NCBI GenBank assembly: GCA_021234155.1
Contig: JAJEKV010000038.1
Location: 5,944,926-6,008,925, forward strand
Direction of reading: 5' to 3'
DNA from: Isoetes taiwanensis
Taxonomy: Eukaryota > Streptophyta > Lycopodiopsida > Isoetales > Isoetaceae
DNA: 64,000 nt
This document shows, one piece after another, positions 10,873 to 27,619 of this stretch (its first letter is position 1; every line of letters begins with the position of its first letter). The notes beneath the pieces are model-generated. The model was not told the origin of the DNA. It saw nothing but the letters and a program-made list of their open reading frames with translations, and made no database searches. The translations under genes and the position numbers were made by a program.

Positions 10873-12080
10873 CCTAGAACGAAATGGAAAAATCAAAGCC
10901 CTATTTATATCCATGTCATTCAAGGAGTCCACAGCAACAGCTAGATGTCACAAAAGGAAGAAAATAGCTGGCGTCCATTGCTGGTGATAAAATCCAATTT
11001 AATTCAATTCATTCGCCTTAGATTGCATATCCTCATAAGAACTAGTGCCAGGTGGCAAAAATGCATACGAACAGTAGTTGTTATTGGCATATAAAGCAGC
11101 ATATCTATTCATGTGATGCACAAAAATGTTATTTTCGCTTAATACCTGTGGAACTTAGATTAAACTAGTCTGCACCATATCAACTTCTTTGCAACCATTG
11201 CAACCTGATGCACATCCAGCGTGACAGGCAAACATTAGTGTGCAAAAGCAAGCCAAACTAAATGCTTGCTCAGCCAAGTAGCTGATCCCTAGGTAGCAGA
11301 CCCACTAAGGACGAGCATCGTTAAGGCCTCATCAACACCCAACTAAAGCGGCCACCATATTTGCCTGTCAGATAATGGATATTTGGCAATCGCTTAAGGA
11401 TTAACAGGAACAGAGGCACATGTGCCATAGTATGGTGATTTGAGGCCTTCAGAGGAGGCATAAGAAGATCTCGAAAAAAAGCTCCAGACAATGATCCTCT
11501 CCAAGATGAGCTCTCATGCTCTTGAGCACATTGCAGGGCATCATGTGATGGCCTTCAGCGTCTTAACCAGCCACGTATTTTGAAATTCACAGTAGAAGAT
11601 GCAGTTGTAAGAGATGCTATACTCCGTTAGATAGCAAAATTGAAAGGCATCTCTTATAAGTCGGTTATGACCTCATGCCTCTAGAGCAAGAATCACGTCA
11701 ACAAGAGTATGCACGTGTGAGGGACATATGATAGACTAGTGGTTTTGTTACACTAGTGCATGGCATGGTATAGTACCCATACTATGACAGACAGTATGCA
11801 AAAAGGCACAATCAAATTGTCAGCTACTGGAACAAATGCTTGTCTAAAACTGTTGATACAAATGTGATCGCATTTATTGTTGCAATCTTTAAGGTGCTAC
11901 AGATGCAAGTGTTGTTGCTACAATCTCTCGGATTGTTGTTGCCTAACTGCACATGCCACCACATGTAAATAGGGATTGTGTCTATGTATAATCTCTTGGA
12001 ATTGTAGAGGCTTTTTATGGCAGAAGAAGACAGGTTGAGCTCCATACCCAGGGATATGGACTTCAATTATCTTATGAAAA
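10873..12080. other. Stretch without recognised gene
   Basis: Mixed composition, no domain-like frame, no terminal repeats recognised. The 3' part may be the decayed 5' portion of the LINE-B fragment that follows. Confidence 0.5.
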
Positions 12081-12429
12081 TATGGGAACATGTTGCCCAG
12101 AAGATGGTAGATCTACCAGGATATTAGCGTGATTAATTGTTCATTGAATGCAAACAAGTGAGGCCATGGAGCATAGCCCATTATTTTATTACCACGCATC
12201 CTTGACATCTTCAATTTCATTACATAAGGCAGACAGGAACAATTGATACATGTGGATACGGGTGCAAAGTACATGTGGAAATCTCCTCTTTGTTGCCCCT
12301 ATGTTATTTTCCACATGTCGACTCAAATTTTTGCCACAGGCATTCAGATATTAATAGATTGGACTCGTATGTCGATCTATATGATGACATTCAGCAACAC
12401 AAGCAATAGAGCCATATTATGGTTGTAGA

Positions 12430-13470
12430 AGATTTCAAAACAGGCATAGCTACAGCTCAAGTGACAAAGTCCAATCCATTGCCTGAGGATATGTTACAGC
12501 TCCAAAGTATGGAGGACCTTTGGCCATGCACATCAACTGATGCAGGACATCATGTCACAAGCTTCAAAAGGCAATTGCTTCAGATGTGCAATATCTTTGG
12601 CTTGATAAATTACAATTACAAGTGGGCACATACAATAAGGATATATAGGTGGATTCAGGTCATCAATTCATCTTCATCATAGTAGATTGGCAACCGACAC
12701 AGACCCAGTATCAAGCCACCTCCTGTGTGCCTCAACTTTGTTTGGATTACGATAAAGCATAGGCTTATGCTCGACTGCTAACAGATGAGATATTAGGAAT
12801 CTTGCAACTTTCCACATTGAAACAACAAACTGCCAAGCAGAGCAATAATCTATCCATATGATGGTCCAGCAGATCATCAAGCACATGTTAGAACAAATGG
12901 CTCGATGATGAATACAAAGATCTTAAACGCTAGCTCAGACTGGTAATCAATGATGCCCTTCATCTACAAGTATCCAAGCAGTACAAAGCTTTCATCAAAA
13001 GCAAGAAGGCACATTACATTGCAGAACATCAACAGAAAATAGTTTACTTTATTGATCACCACTCCAGAACTCTTTGAAGGAGAGTATATAGCCTCTTGGC
13101 GACATCTCTTCGGACCAGTGGATGCAGTACTTGCTGATGCAGCTTTATAATAGTAGCATGGTCTGAAATATAGTGCCAGCACAAATTGGTCCCTCATTGA
13201 CTATAATGGAGGTCGATGTCATCCAAGACTTGCAACGCCTCGCAAATGGCAAGGTAGTAGATCTAGATGGCATGCAGGTAAAATTATTGAAGTGGGTTGG
13301 ATCTCAGATTGTTTAAGTTTTGATTAGTTTGTTCAATAAGGCTTTCCATAAAGGCTTTTCCATGCAATGGATCATCAACAGAGTGACTCCAATAGATAAA
13401 GCAGGGGATCAATACTATTCCACCAATTACCTGCTTAATCATAGTCAATCCTTTGTTGGCAAAACACGAC
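12430..13470 (+). pseudogene. LINE-B copy 1: endonuclease/RT-linker remnant
   Basis: A decayed LINE of a second family. Around 12565-12620 the plus strand reads LLQMCNIFGLINYN, like the C-terminal part of LINE apurinic-type endonucleases. Around 12905-13080 there is the basic linker (DEYKDLK..., VSKQYKAFIKSKKAHYIAEHQQK). At 13208-13330 and on there is an RT N-terminal block: DLQRLANGKVVDLDGMQVKLLKW, then LFNKAFHKGFSMQWIINRVTPIDKAGDQYYSTNY. Several frames and stops are involved. It stops at about 13470, where a short repeat-A core follows. Confidence 0.65.
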
Positions 13471-13479
13471 ATTGAGAGA

Positions 13480-13712
13480 TGTTGGATGGGCATATTTGCA
13501 AGTTACTCTTCGATCTAGACCGTAGATATCGAGCCTCGTTTATGGGGTGTGCTTGTACAAATTTTGGTATACTATATAACAAGGTTTGCAAAATACAATA
13601 AGATTTGAGGCAATGTACTAAATGGTGTTGATTTTACACATGTATTATATGAGTTTGGGGGCTCTCACTGCCCTATGTCATCCCCCCGTGGATATGCACC
13701 CAAACTTCGGGG
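13480..13712. repeat. Repeat-A core, solo copy
   Basis: Diverged copy of the spacer between the 121-bp arms at 6 kb: GATGGGCATATTTGC..., ...GTTTATGGGGTGTGC..., ...CTATATAACAAGGTTTGCAAAATAC..., ending CCCCCGTGGATATGCACCCAAAC. The long outer arms are missing. Confidence 0.7.
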
Positions 13713-14380
13713 GTTCACCTCACTATAGGTGTATATGCCATATGTGTTCCTTAGGTTAATAAAAAACCCAGGGTATACGGCATCAATTTGAAAAAACCCA
13801 TAGTACACAACACCCCAATTGCCAAAAATTACAACCCATGTTGTAGATTTACGAGCTAATAGTACATTACAAAGCGACCCTTTCCTTATGTATACATGTT
13901 TCTTTTTTCCTATTTTTCTACCTTGTTTAAGCTATAAATATTACTATCACTATAATAATTATCATTATCATAATAATCTTACTTGAACTTGATACTATAT
14001 AATCAACTTGAACTTTATTAGGAAATGTAAAATGCATCAAGGATTCATATAAATTGAAAATACCATTTTTAAATTGTGAACATGACGATGAAATGTCCCA
14101 AAACTTAATAGAAAGCAAACCACCATGTCTAGATCAGGGTCTAGATGTCTTAACTCCTTGTAAATAAGCTTCTCATTGTTTGATCCCAATGTTTATAATC
14201 AATTTTAATATATGAGTAATAGCTCAAAGAAGTTTACATTTTCCCTTTGGCTCTGTGTCAACAAACAAATAAAGTATTAGTATCTAAACCCACACCCAAA
14301 TAAAATACATGAAATGTAATTACTTTTTGTTGAAGACAACATACTTTTCAACTCATCAGACACAAATTTATCAAATTGTA
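13713..14380. other. AT-rich stretch without recognised gene
   Basis: Only low-complexity AT-rich sequence, including an ATTATCATTATCATAATAAT run near 13950-13980. Nothing recognised. Confidence 0.5.
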
Positions 14381-14389
14381 GTTTGTCAT

Positions 14390-15620
14390 TTACCAATTTG
14401 TCGTTAAATCATATGTTAAGCACGCAAGTGCAATGATTGAGTCAACAGAGATAAGCTGATTATCTGTGAGATCATATGTGAACCATGTGCGCTCAATCTT
14501 CCGTCCTTCATGTGGATTGTACCAACTTAAATTCACTTCAACATTATAAGAAGGTCGATCAGCTAAATCAATAGGTTCTCGAGTCTCCTTCCATGTATTG
14601 CCCATCTTTCTTCTCATGCTTAGCACTCTACCCAAGTACCAAACCTTTGTGTATGAGACATTTGTACCTTTCGTACTCTTACCTCTAGTTGCCACTAATC
14701 GTGTTTCATTTTCAACTTCAAAATACACTGCTCTGACCCAATTCCAAGCCCAGTTGTAGCATTCACTTTTTTCTTGCGATCAGCAGTGAAAACCCGATTT
14801 TTCACTCTTGTCAATCGGTCTTTTGAGAGCCAAGGGTTGCCATTCAATTGGCTAACTAGAGTCGCTTTGTATATTTGTTTACCATCAATAAGCACACTGT
14901 GGTCTACCTTTGCTTCATGATGTAATTCTTTTTTCATCTAAGGACATGTCTCAACTCGAGTTTTGTAGCAATATCTTCATCACTTTCAATATCATACAGA
15001 GTTGATCTTTCAGTTTCAACCATACTGTCCATATCTACTATGTCAGTCTCATCTTCAACATGATCACATTCCAATTGTTTGTAACAATCTTTGTGAAAGT
15101 AAGGCCCATGGTCTGTTCCACCAATTCTTATCCTTGGTATTGCAAAATATACCAACGGAATGATATAACTCCTTTGCAAGTAAAACCATGTTTAAGAGCC
15201 TCTTCAATCTTCTCATCAGTACTTATAAGTTCATAATCACCGAGGTTACACATCATTACTTTTACGTCCTCATCAAATCGTCTCTCAAGCAATTGCCAAA
15301 TATGCTCTTGTTTAGCATGTGCAGCAGGAAACAATAAATCTGACAATGCTTGAAATTCAGCTACATGGTTCAATGCATTGTTCCAGCAAGCACAATGGAA
15401 TATGAGCGTGGCTTTAGACGGCAAAACGTGATAAAAATGATTTACGAGAAAGTTTAAAGTCGGCCACTCTTGAGACCTTAATGTTCTTATCATTTTCTGC
15501 ACCTGATGTGGGAAATGCAAATTATGATCGCTACTTGGATGGAAGATAAGCAAGGGCATTGTGCCCTTGTGAAACATATTAATATTACTAACATTATTTC
15601 AAACCATATATAATGCATAC
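14390..15620 (-). pseudogene. Unidentified decayed protein-coding stretch
   Basis: On the minus strand three reading frames connect into one plausible protein of roughly 400 residues. The first is 15577-15128, with LLFPAAHAKQEHIWQLLERRFDE near 15280. The second is 15170-14695, with HGPYFHKDCYKQLECDH, an acidic middle, one in-frame stop at 14937, then LIDGKQIYKATLVSQLNGNP and LSKDRLTRVKNR. The third is 14740-14390, with VYFEVENETRLVATRGK, KVWYLGRVLSMRRK and EPIDLADRP. Two frame changes and one stop separate the pieces. The codon-like character and sharp hand-over between frames indicate a former gene. I do not recognise the family. A transposon-associated protein is possible, as is a host gene fragment. 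Confidence 0.45.
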
Positions 15621-15797
15621 ACTTTGATTCTATTCTTCGAGATTCTTTGATGCTCCAGTGCATGCACGCCAAGTGTCGAAAAATATTTTTGAGGAACATT
15701 TTTTGTATTTTCCTAGTTAATATTTATTGAGGAGGAGCCACAGCCACGTGACTCCCCTAATGAGCAAGTTTGCACCCACATTCCTTAAAAATTATCA

Positions 15798-15925
15798 AAG
15801 CACGACATGTGTGCACTTTGCATTTATTGCGGCCATTAATACACTCTAATAACTTGATGAGACATGTGTGCACTTTGCATTTATTGCGGCCATTAATACA
15901 CTTTGTATTTATTGCGGCCATTATT
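15798..15925. repeat. Short direct repeats
   Basis: ACATGTGTGCACTTTGCATT followed by TATTGCGGCCATTAATACAC occurs twice with a period of about 61 bp. A third, shorter TTTATTGCGGCCATTA follows. Confidence 0.8.
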
Positions 15926-16530
15926 CCGACGTCCGCCATAGCCAGACCTGTGCTTGCCGCTGCACACAAAACTCCGGCGCCATTGCAATCCACAAGGCAT
16001 TTCTGTGGACCAATGCGGCCATGCGAGCGATTATGAGACAACCCGGCAGATCCACTTCCATTCCATGCCGATATGCTTCCTTCCTAGCACTCTGATCGCC
16101 AGATTCGCGAGCAAAATGGAGAAAAATTTATACTACAGAACCGGTGCAAATCCTTTCTATGATTCTGCAATGGATAATGTTGCACGTCTTCTTATAATTT
16201 TGCACATCATTTCTTTATTCTCCAGAAGCAATATTAAATTCTTTTTGAGGTTTGCTTAAGGAACTATTTGAGGAACAATACTAAATCTTTTCTGAAATTT
16301 GCTTAGTAGAAGCATTTGAGGAAGAATAATTGGAGATGCGTCATCTTCAGAAATCACAAAGTAAACAACTCATTACAGCGTGTTGATTACAAAATACAGG
16401 TTCTAATCATATGTGCCCATGGCCACTGTGGTAGAATGCCTCCTTTGCTTTCAAATCATATCCTGGATTCAAGCTTCAAAGATGGAGGCGTATGGAGACG
16501 CAAGCATGTTTAGAGCCGAAAAGCCATCAC

Positions 16531-16946
16531 CCAACAGGACTGTGGCTTCTTTTTTTTTTTGACTTTTGGAAACATGGTCCGAAAAAAGGAGTAAAACCTG
16601 TATGAGCATGATCGGAAGGCATTTGTGGACCTGCAGTAGTACAAACAGATTCGTCCATCTCCCTTTCTACAAGCGATGGCATCCCTGCCCTTGAATCAAA
16701 TCCATCGGTGCCTCCTGCCGAAGTTGTTTTTACAGCAGAACCAATGCCCCCTTCTGCGACTGGGCCATTTGGCCTTGAATCAAATTCACCGGATTCTGCC
16801 GAATTTGTTTTTGGGGCAGAAATAGAGCCAATGCCCCCTTCTATGGTTGGGCCAGGGATAGAAATGATGTTCTCTGTTTTGAGAGCAAGTGGGCTCTTTG
16901 CCCCAGCCTGAGACGACCCAGAATTCTAGGACCCAGCACTATTAGA
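16531..16946 (-). other. Open, coding-like stretch, possible exon
   Basis: The minus strand is open for about 130 codons between TAG and TGA, with no ATG near its beginning. It contains two imperfect repeats: EGGIGSISAPKTNSAESGEF then DSRPNGP, and EGGIGSAVKTTSAGGTDGF then DSRAGMP. The repeat is at protein level with different synonymous bases, which favours past coding use. No family recognised. It could be an exon of a low-complexity nuclear protein or a relic. Confidence 0.3.
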
Positions 16947-16949
16947 TCC

Positions 16950-17440
16950 TGCTCAAAATCTACTGCAAAATAATCGATCCATATCCATTATAAATCAATT
17001 ATAAATCAATCAGGCATTCCATGAATTACATACATAACTTTGCATTTTGTTAAAACTTCATGTTTTTAATTCTACAATATTGATTGCCCCATCTTACTAT
17101 TAGAATATTGATTGGCCCCATGTTGCTGCCCTAGTGCAGCTTTGTTTTGGAAAATGTGCTCCATCATATAAGTGCATAATGGAACGATAGGATGCTTCTG
17201 TTCAGTTCCCCAGAACCACATGTCTTGGAAGGATCCTTTAGCAAAGGCAACAAAACATATGGCTATACTGCAGGTTCAATTCCTGCACTATTGTGGAAGC
17301 TGAACTATCACAAATCTCAAACTAGATAATATCTGAAACATAACATAAGTCTCATTGATAGGGTTGGAAGAAGAGAAACGGCCGCCGCGATAAGTTTCTT
17401 GTAAGAGTTATTTTGAATCGTTTTTGTAGTTATCAAAACT
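16950..17440. other. Stretch without recognised gene
   Basis: AT-rich; nothing recognised on either strand. Confidence 0.5.
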
Positions 17441-17523
17441 TAAAATATTTTATCCATAATTTTGATGTTTTTAGCAGGGTTGCCTAACCCCCCCTGCACG
17501 ATTTCCTGCGTTCTGAGCTATGC

Positions 17524-17529
17524 CACGTG
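17524..17529. promoter_or_regulatory. G-box (CACGTG) in GC-richer upstream segment
   Basis: CACGTG at 17524-17529 is followed by CCACGT at 17535-17540. The ~250 bases here are richer in CG dinucleotides than the surroundings and lie about 0.6 kb upstream of the proteasome-like exons. They may be the former promoter/5' leader of that gene; this is inferred from position only. Confidence 0.35.
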
Positions 17530-18166
17530 TCATGCCACGTCGGCTGTTTTCTTTTCTAGCCGTCCGATTCGTTATTTTCTGATCGTAGGGTCAGGGAAAT
17601 TAGAAAAGCAAGTATTTGCCTGCCGGAGATCTACGAAGCTTTCGTGGTTTTCTTTCTTTTCTTCTTGCCGTTTAGGGCAAGTGCCTGTTCGCGACCGTGT
17701 TCCGGATGCCTGTTCCTTTTTGGAAGTTGATCAAAACTATTATGAATAAGTAGCAGATGCAGTTGCAGACTTTATACAGGAGGAAATGGTAAAAAACTAC
17801 GGCATGAACAGAGTAAATCTTCCCAGCTCGAAAGATCTAACAGCTTGGAAGAATGAGAATGCGCAAGAAATTGAGGATATTGAAGAAATAGAACATCAGT
17901 TGCAATGCAAAATTTCCCTAAAAATATTATGTTTGAAAATTCAAAGTGGAAATCATTAAGCAGAGTAAGTTGTACTTATGGAGAACGCATTTTTCTGTCC
18001 TCTCTTTGATGCATTTATATTTCGCATATTACGGTGTAAAAAAGAATTGTAGGGTCTTTTGGTAGGTATCTCTACCATTTTCGTGTTATTATATAGTAGA
18101 TTGAACTACTTACATTTTTTTAAATGCTAGATAGCTTGTTTCTAATTGAGTTCCGACATGTTGTAG

Positions 18167-19895
18167 GAGCGAGTATGACAAGGGAGTAAATACATTCTTT
18201 CCAGAAGGTAGACTGTTTCAAGTGGAGTATGCCATTGAGGCAATTAAGGTATAACTTCTATTCACATATGTAAGATAAGATAAATTGCCAACTTGGTGTA
18301 CATTGGAATGAGCTTGCTGAATGTATCCATTCTGTACACTTACCCTGTTAGTACATCCGTGGCTTAATAGTTTAGCCATGATTTCTTGGGTTATAACTGC
18401 TTCCTGCATGCATATAACTTCGTGCTTCTCGCATGCGAGAAGATTCTTACATGATGCTAATAAGATGCCGCCTTGGAACATGCTTTTACGAACAATTCTT
18501 TAAAACTACCACATTTGTGTGCACATGTATATTCAGGCCTGTTAATTTTGGAGATCATTCAACCCGATTTATTGTATTGTTGCCGGTTGCTAATTCTTGA
18601 AATTTATATGCGGTTTGGGGACATACTTATGTTTTTATCCTTTGTTGATGCATACAAGCTATTCATAAATGCATTTTTTCTCGCAGCTTGGTTCAACAAA
18701 TAGTAGGGCCCGAGAACGAAACAAGGAGTAGTCCTTGCGTTGGAAAAGTGAATAACTTCCCCTTGATGGTTGGTATTTTCTGCGGTTTTCTTAAGCCAAA
18801 GACACGTTGGCGTTTTATTAAATCTTTTTTACATCTTGCGGGAGCCAAAGAGTGTTGAAAAGATCATGGAAATTGATGAACATATTGGTCGTGCTATGAG
18901 TGGTCTCACGCCAGCCAGATGCTCGTACTTTAGTTGAACATGCTCGTGTTGAGACACGTATATATGTTACCTTTTATGGAGATCTCCTTAATCTTATTTC
19001 GGTCTTATGGGGTAATATTTCATGTGCGTAACTTCGTGATTTACTTACAATGAGCTTATGAGCGTGGAGTCAACAACTTAGGCCCTCTGTGACCTTTGCT
19101 CACATTTGGTGAAGGAGATGATGAATCAATGGTTTGTTATTGAATTAATAGTCTAGTGTCCGACATCGGCTTTGTTCCATGATGTCCGGATTTCATACTA
19201 CAAGTTAGCTTCGTGTCCATTTGGAGTAAAATGGATATTTTAGCCATCCTATAAAGGATGCTTGAATTTTTGTCATCTTTTATTGAACTTGTTTGCTATT
19301 GCATGTCTAATGCGCCTCTACCGCTTTAGGTCTCTCTTCTCATTGCCGGCCATGACAAAAATGGGCCTTGCTTGTGGGCATCCGACCCCTATATTTTTCT
19401 AATGGCTTTGAGAAACATCATCGATGACTTAATAAGGTATTTAAGTCTTGTATATGCGGATCTCATTCTCGATCCTTCGTGTACATTCGGGCAAAGCCAA
19501 GCCAAAGCAATAGGCTCGGGATTAGAAGGAGCATACGGTTTCTTTGCGGAGAGTTATAACAAGGTATCACCTTATACAAAAAAGGAGTTTGCAATAGATT
19601 TTATTTTTCGGTGGTATGCTTGTTATATGATAGCCTCCATTTAATGCCACAACAGAGATGACATTAGAAGAGGTGAGACACCGGCATTATCTACCTTAAA
19701 GCAAGTCATGGAGGAGAAGGTAATGTTTATGTTTGCATATGTCTTTTTGCTAACCAACGTCAAGTTAATATGGGAAGCTTTTTACTCTAGACATGCCCTG
19801 CAGTTCGTCTTCCAATGTCGATATTGCCAAGGTTGCACCAAAATTCCATCTCTATACTCCAAATGAAGTTGAAGTCATTTATTATAGCACGGTAC
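18167..19895 (+). pseudogene. PAE: Proteasome subunit alpha type-5 pseudogene (introns retained)
   Basis: Successive pieces match the alpha-5 ring subunit of the 20S proteasome in order. 18167-18248 reads [17 protein letters not shown] and [10 protein letters not shown], between AG and GT. 18687-18750 holds LGST...KE and a VVLALEK-like end, shifted one base. About 18840-18960 holds KSVEKIMEIDEHIGRAMSGLT then, after a frameshift, DARTLVEHARVET. About 19066-19135 has an in-frame TAG. About 19330-19565 reads LLIAGHDKNGPCLW, DPSCTFGQSQAKAIGSGLEGA and ESYNK. About 19690-19720 reads KQVMEEK. 19790-19894 reads SNVDIAKVAPKFHLYTPNEVE. Introns are present, so it is a duplicated genomic copy, not a processed one. 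Multiple frameshifts and stops rule out a working subunit. An MFLTR-type first exon was not found. Confidence 0.85.
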
Positions 19896-20312
19896 GTGAA
19901 AATATGCACAATTTTGTTAACACAATTACAGATTTCCTTATACTTTATTGCCACCCGAAAATTAAAGTCCTATTGACTTGTGTGTGAACTTGAATGGAAA
20001 GCACATGGGGGCTGTTTCGCTTGCGTACAGGTTAATATGTTCATTACAAGGTGCATGGCAAGTTGTGTTGTGGTTGTTTCGTTCCTATTTTCCTATTTTA
20101 TGGGATAATAGATGGCATATTGCAACCTTTAGATTGTAAGAGTATGAATAGGAAGGATAATTTAGGTAATGGACGAAGCTGCCTGTTGCATTCTCAAAGA
20201 TCAGGCTTATTAAGTTTCTATGTAAACTATACCAATGTATAATTTTAAAACAACTTGCTTGAGTTTAATAATGGTGTGTGAAGAAAGCCACCTGGATTCT
20301 ATTGTTTTGTCG

Positions 20313-20440
20313 TGAGGAGGGCGTTCACGCCCGGGCTGCTGTACGTGATGCTCTCGCGGATCAAGGACAGGAAGCAACTGTCGATCGTGTCGCCGATCAC
20401 GACGGCGGACTTCCAGCCGAACAAGACGCTGCAAATGTAG
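20313..20440 (+). pseudogene. GC-rich coding fragment, PIF1-helicase-like C terminus
   Basis: An open frame ending at TAG (about 20440) reads RRAFTPGLLYVMLSRIKDRK, then QLSIVSPITTADFQPNK. The order 'TPG.(L)YV.LSR' resembles the C-terminal motif of PIF1-type helicases ('...GQ.YVALSR...'). The ~130 bases are strikingly GC-rich with GC-ending codons, unlike the AT-rich surroundings, so a foreign or recently captured source is possible. Too short to be sure of the family. Confidence 0.4.
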
Positions 20441-20449
20441 CCGGTTCAA

Positions 20450-20690
20450 AACGTGCCGCAATCAACAGGTCAATAATTCACAGCTTTGCACTGAATTTCT
20501 ATGGTGTTACACCATCGAAGCACAACACATTCGAAAACATAATTTTGCTCTTCTTTGTTTTACTCATAAAAATTGGATAATTATTGAGCATCTCCATTAT
20601 TTACCCTTTTTTTTACCCCGGTTGAAAACGTGCCGCAATCAAGAGACACAAAAATTCACAGCTTTGCATTGAATTTCTAAGTAAAACAAA
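20450..20690. repeat. Local direct duplication
   Basis: AAACGTGCCGCAATCAA...AATTCACAGCTTTGCA(C/T)TGAATTTCTA occurs at about 20450-20503 and again at about 20626-20681. This is a tandem-like duplication with spacing of about 176 bp. Confidence 0.7.
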
Positions 20691-20917
20691 ATTTTGCTCT
20701 TCTTTGTTCCTTCTGTGAACATACTAGCACACATAAATATTTTATAATTCTTTCCTTTGCCTCAACCCTGCAATTCTGCTAGTTCTTATGATTTTTATGG
20801 TTTAAGTTTCCAACGTCTTTCGAACACTTAAACATGCAAAAGAAAGGGAGGCCACCCTTCAAATTGAAAACTCGCCCTTCAAAAAGATACTAAGGGTCCC
20901 ATTCAAATTTAAGTACT

Positions 20918-21074
20918 AGGGAAACTACGGTTCGAGAAGATTCCACGAGGGAATTTCCCGAGGCGGCCCCGCCAGACGAGGCGGCGCCCAGGCGGCGAAG
21001 CCGCAGCGCCGCCGAGTCTGGCGGGCCGCCGAGAGAATATTCCCGAGGGAATATTCGAGATCAGTGGTTTCCCT
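20918..21074. repeat. GC-rich foldback element
   Basis: The ends AGGGAAAC and GTTTCCCT form inverted repeats. Inner segments GGCGGCCCCGCCAGAC and GTCTGGCGGGCCGCC, plus GGCGGCG/CGCCGCC around a central GGCGGCGAAGCCGC, form a long imperfect hairpin. The core is very GC-rich in an AT-rich setting. It is a MITE/foldback-like insert; no clear target duplication could be fixed. Confidence 0.65.
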
Positions 21075-21076
21075 TA

Positions 21077-21837
21077 CGTAATGAACACATGGTTAATATT
21101 ACGAAGACAGAGTGAGAAGGACTGCTTACAGCTATGGCGGCTACGGTGGAAATCATTTGTATATTGTTTTAAAACGCCTTCTATCCTTGATCAATGAGCC
21201 AAAAAGCTTGGGAAAACAAATATCCGGCCCTCATTCTTTCTTTGTTTTGAGAAAACCCCCGTTATACCTCCTGATCACCCCAAAAAACAAAGATCTGGAA
21301 GCTTCCGGGCCTTCTGGTCAGAAGCCATAGCCAGAAACTCGCCAAAGAAACAGCTTGAGCTTCTAAATCATGATTTCGACCAGCTGCTGCAAGTTTTTTG
21401 AAGATTAACATAGAATAAAAACAGAGTAAAATCTGACGACGGAAGCTCCTGATGCAGGCTATGGCCATTTGCCATGGCGATGGAGGCCTTTGATGCTACT
21501 TATAGCACAACCTCTGGTTTTGCCTGAACCTGCCAGAATGGGATAAATCCGCCATCGTTGCTTGCTCGCTTCTGCTCTAACAAATCGAGATGCAGCAGCC
21601 TCTGAAACTCCGGAAAATCAAGGGGCTTGCCATCGTCTTCTACAAACCCCTTGCCATCGTCTTCTTGCCATCGTTGGACGGAAAACAGAGGAGGCATGCC
21701 GGCGAGAAGAGCAAAGAAACAAAATATTAGGAGAAGAAAAAGTTTAGTTAGCGGCGCCGCTCCGTATATTTCGGGACAGATTACAGGTTGTAAAATAAGC
21801 ATAAATTTACAGTAATATTAACCATGTGTTCATTACG
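21077..21837. mobile_element. 761-bp element bounded by perfect 26-bp inverted repeats
   Basis: 21077-21102 (C plus GTAATGAACACATGG...) is the exact reverse complement of 21812-21837. Between them are about 709 bases with no recognised protein. Terminal inverted repeats of this size suggest a non-autonomous DNA transposon. No target-site duplication is obvious, so the boundaries may be a little wider. Confidence 0.6.
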
Positions 21838-21839
21838 GT

Positions 21840-22774
21840 TTGCTCAACTAATGCATTACCAGTTTATACATGACGAGTATTGAATGTTATTGTTCTATAT
21901 TTCAATTTGGCAAAGACAAAATATTTTTGCAATTCCCTAGAAAATTATGGGCAGGCCCTTAATGACAAGGAATGAAGGAAATGCGTAAGAGGGATACACC
22001 GTTACAGGGAACAAAACTAGAAGTGCAAGTCGCGAATCCCAAGGTCTTCTGATAAAAAAACAGTAATCGGTTTTTCTTATAGGTTTCTCATAAAGCGCCC
22101 TTGTCCAAAGCTATAGATGATACTTTATGGCCGAGACCCAAAAGCCATCCCACTAGAAAGTCAATAGAAACCAGATTACAGACAATTACATCCATGCAAC
22201 CTGCAAAAACATGTGGCTAAGTAATCAATAATCAACTAGTATCTGAAGCAGCTTTGTATCCATCTAAATTATCTATAGGTATCCCCCAACACAGTCAAAC
22301 TCAAATTTTGGCATGTGCCCCCAAAAGTGAACCCTACAAACAGGTTATTAATCTTCATGATCCAGAGTTTTTTTTATTATAGATCCCTGTAACATAGACA
22401 ATCATAACCACGGCTTCTGTAATCCTTGGTAGCTTGGTCATTCTAGACAGCCAACCAGAAGTGTCCAAAGTTCATTTACATTCGCATAAATAGTCAGAGC
22501 TTTTGGGTAACACACCAAACATGGTATGTCAACTTATTGAACAGTCAATTTCGAATAATTGGAGCTATGATACAACTACTGATATGGTACAATCCCATAA
22601 TTTATCTTACAAGGGACATAAAATCCCCTAAAATTTTGCACTTGTGCCAACTACCCCATCAACCATAGGGGCTTGGGTCGTGTGAAGGGCTCCCATAATA
22701 TTAACAAGAGAATGGTAACCCACCAAAGGTATATAAGATACCATAATTAATCACTATACAACTGCTGGCGTGAG
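21840..22774. other. 3' flank of the GDH-like gene, no other gene seen
   Basis: Non-coding by inspection. The part next to 22774 should contain the 3' UTR of the minus-strand gene; no classical AATAAA was fixed with confidence. Confidence 0.5.
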
Positions 22775-27613
<4,839 letters not shown>

Positions 27614-27619
27614 CGTATT

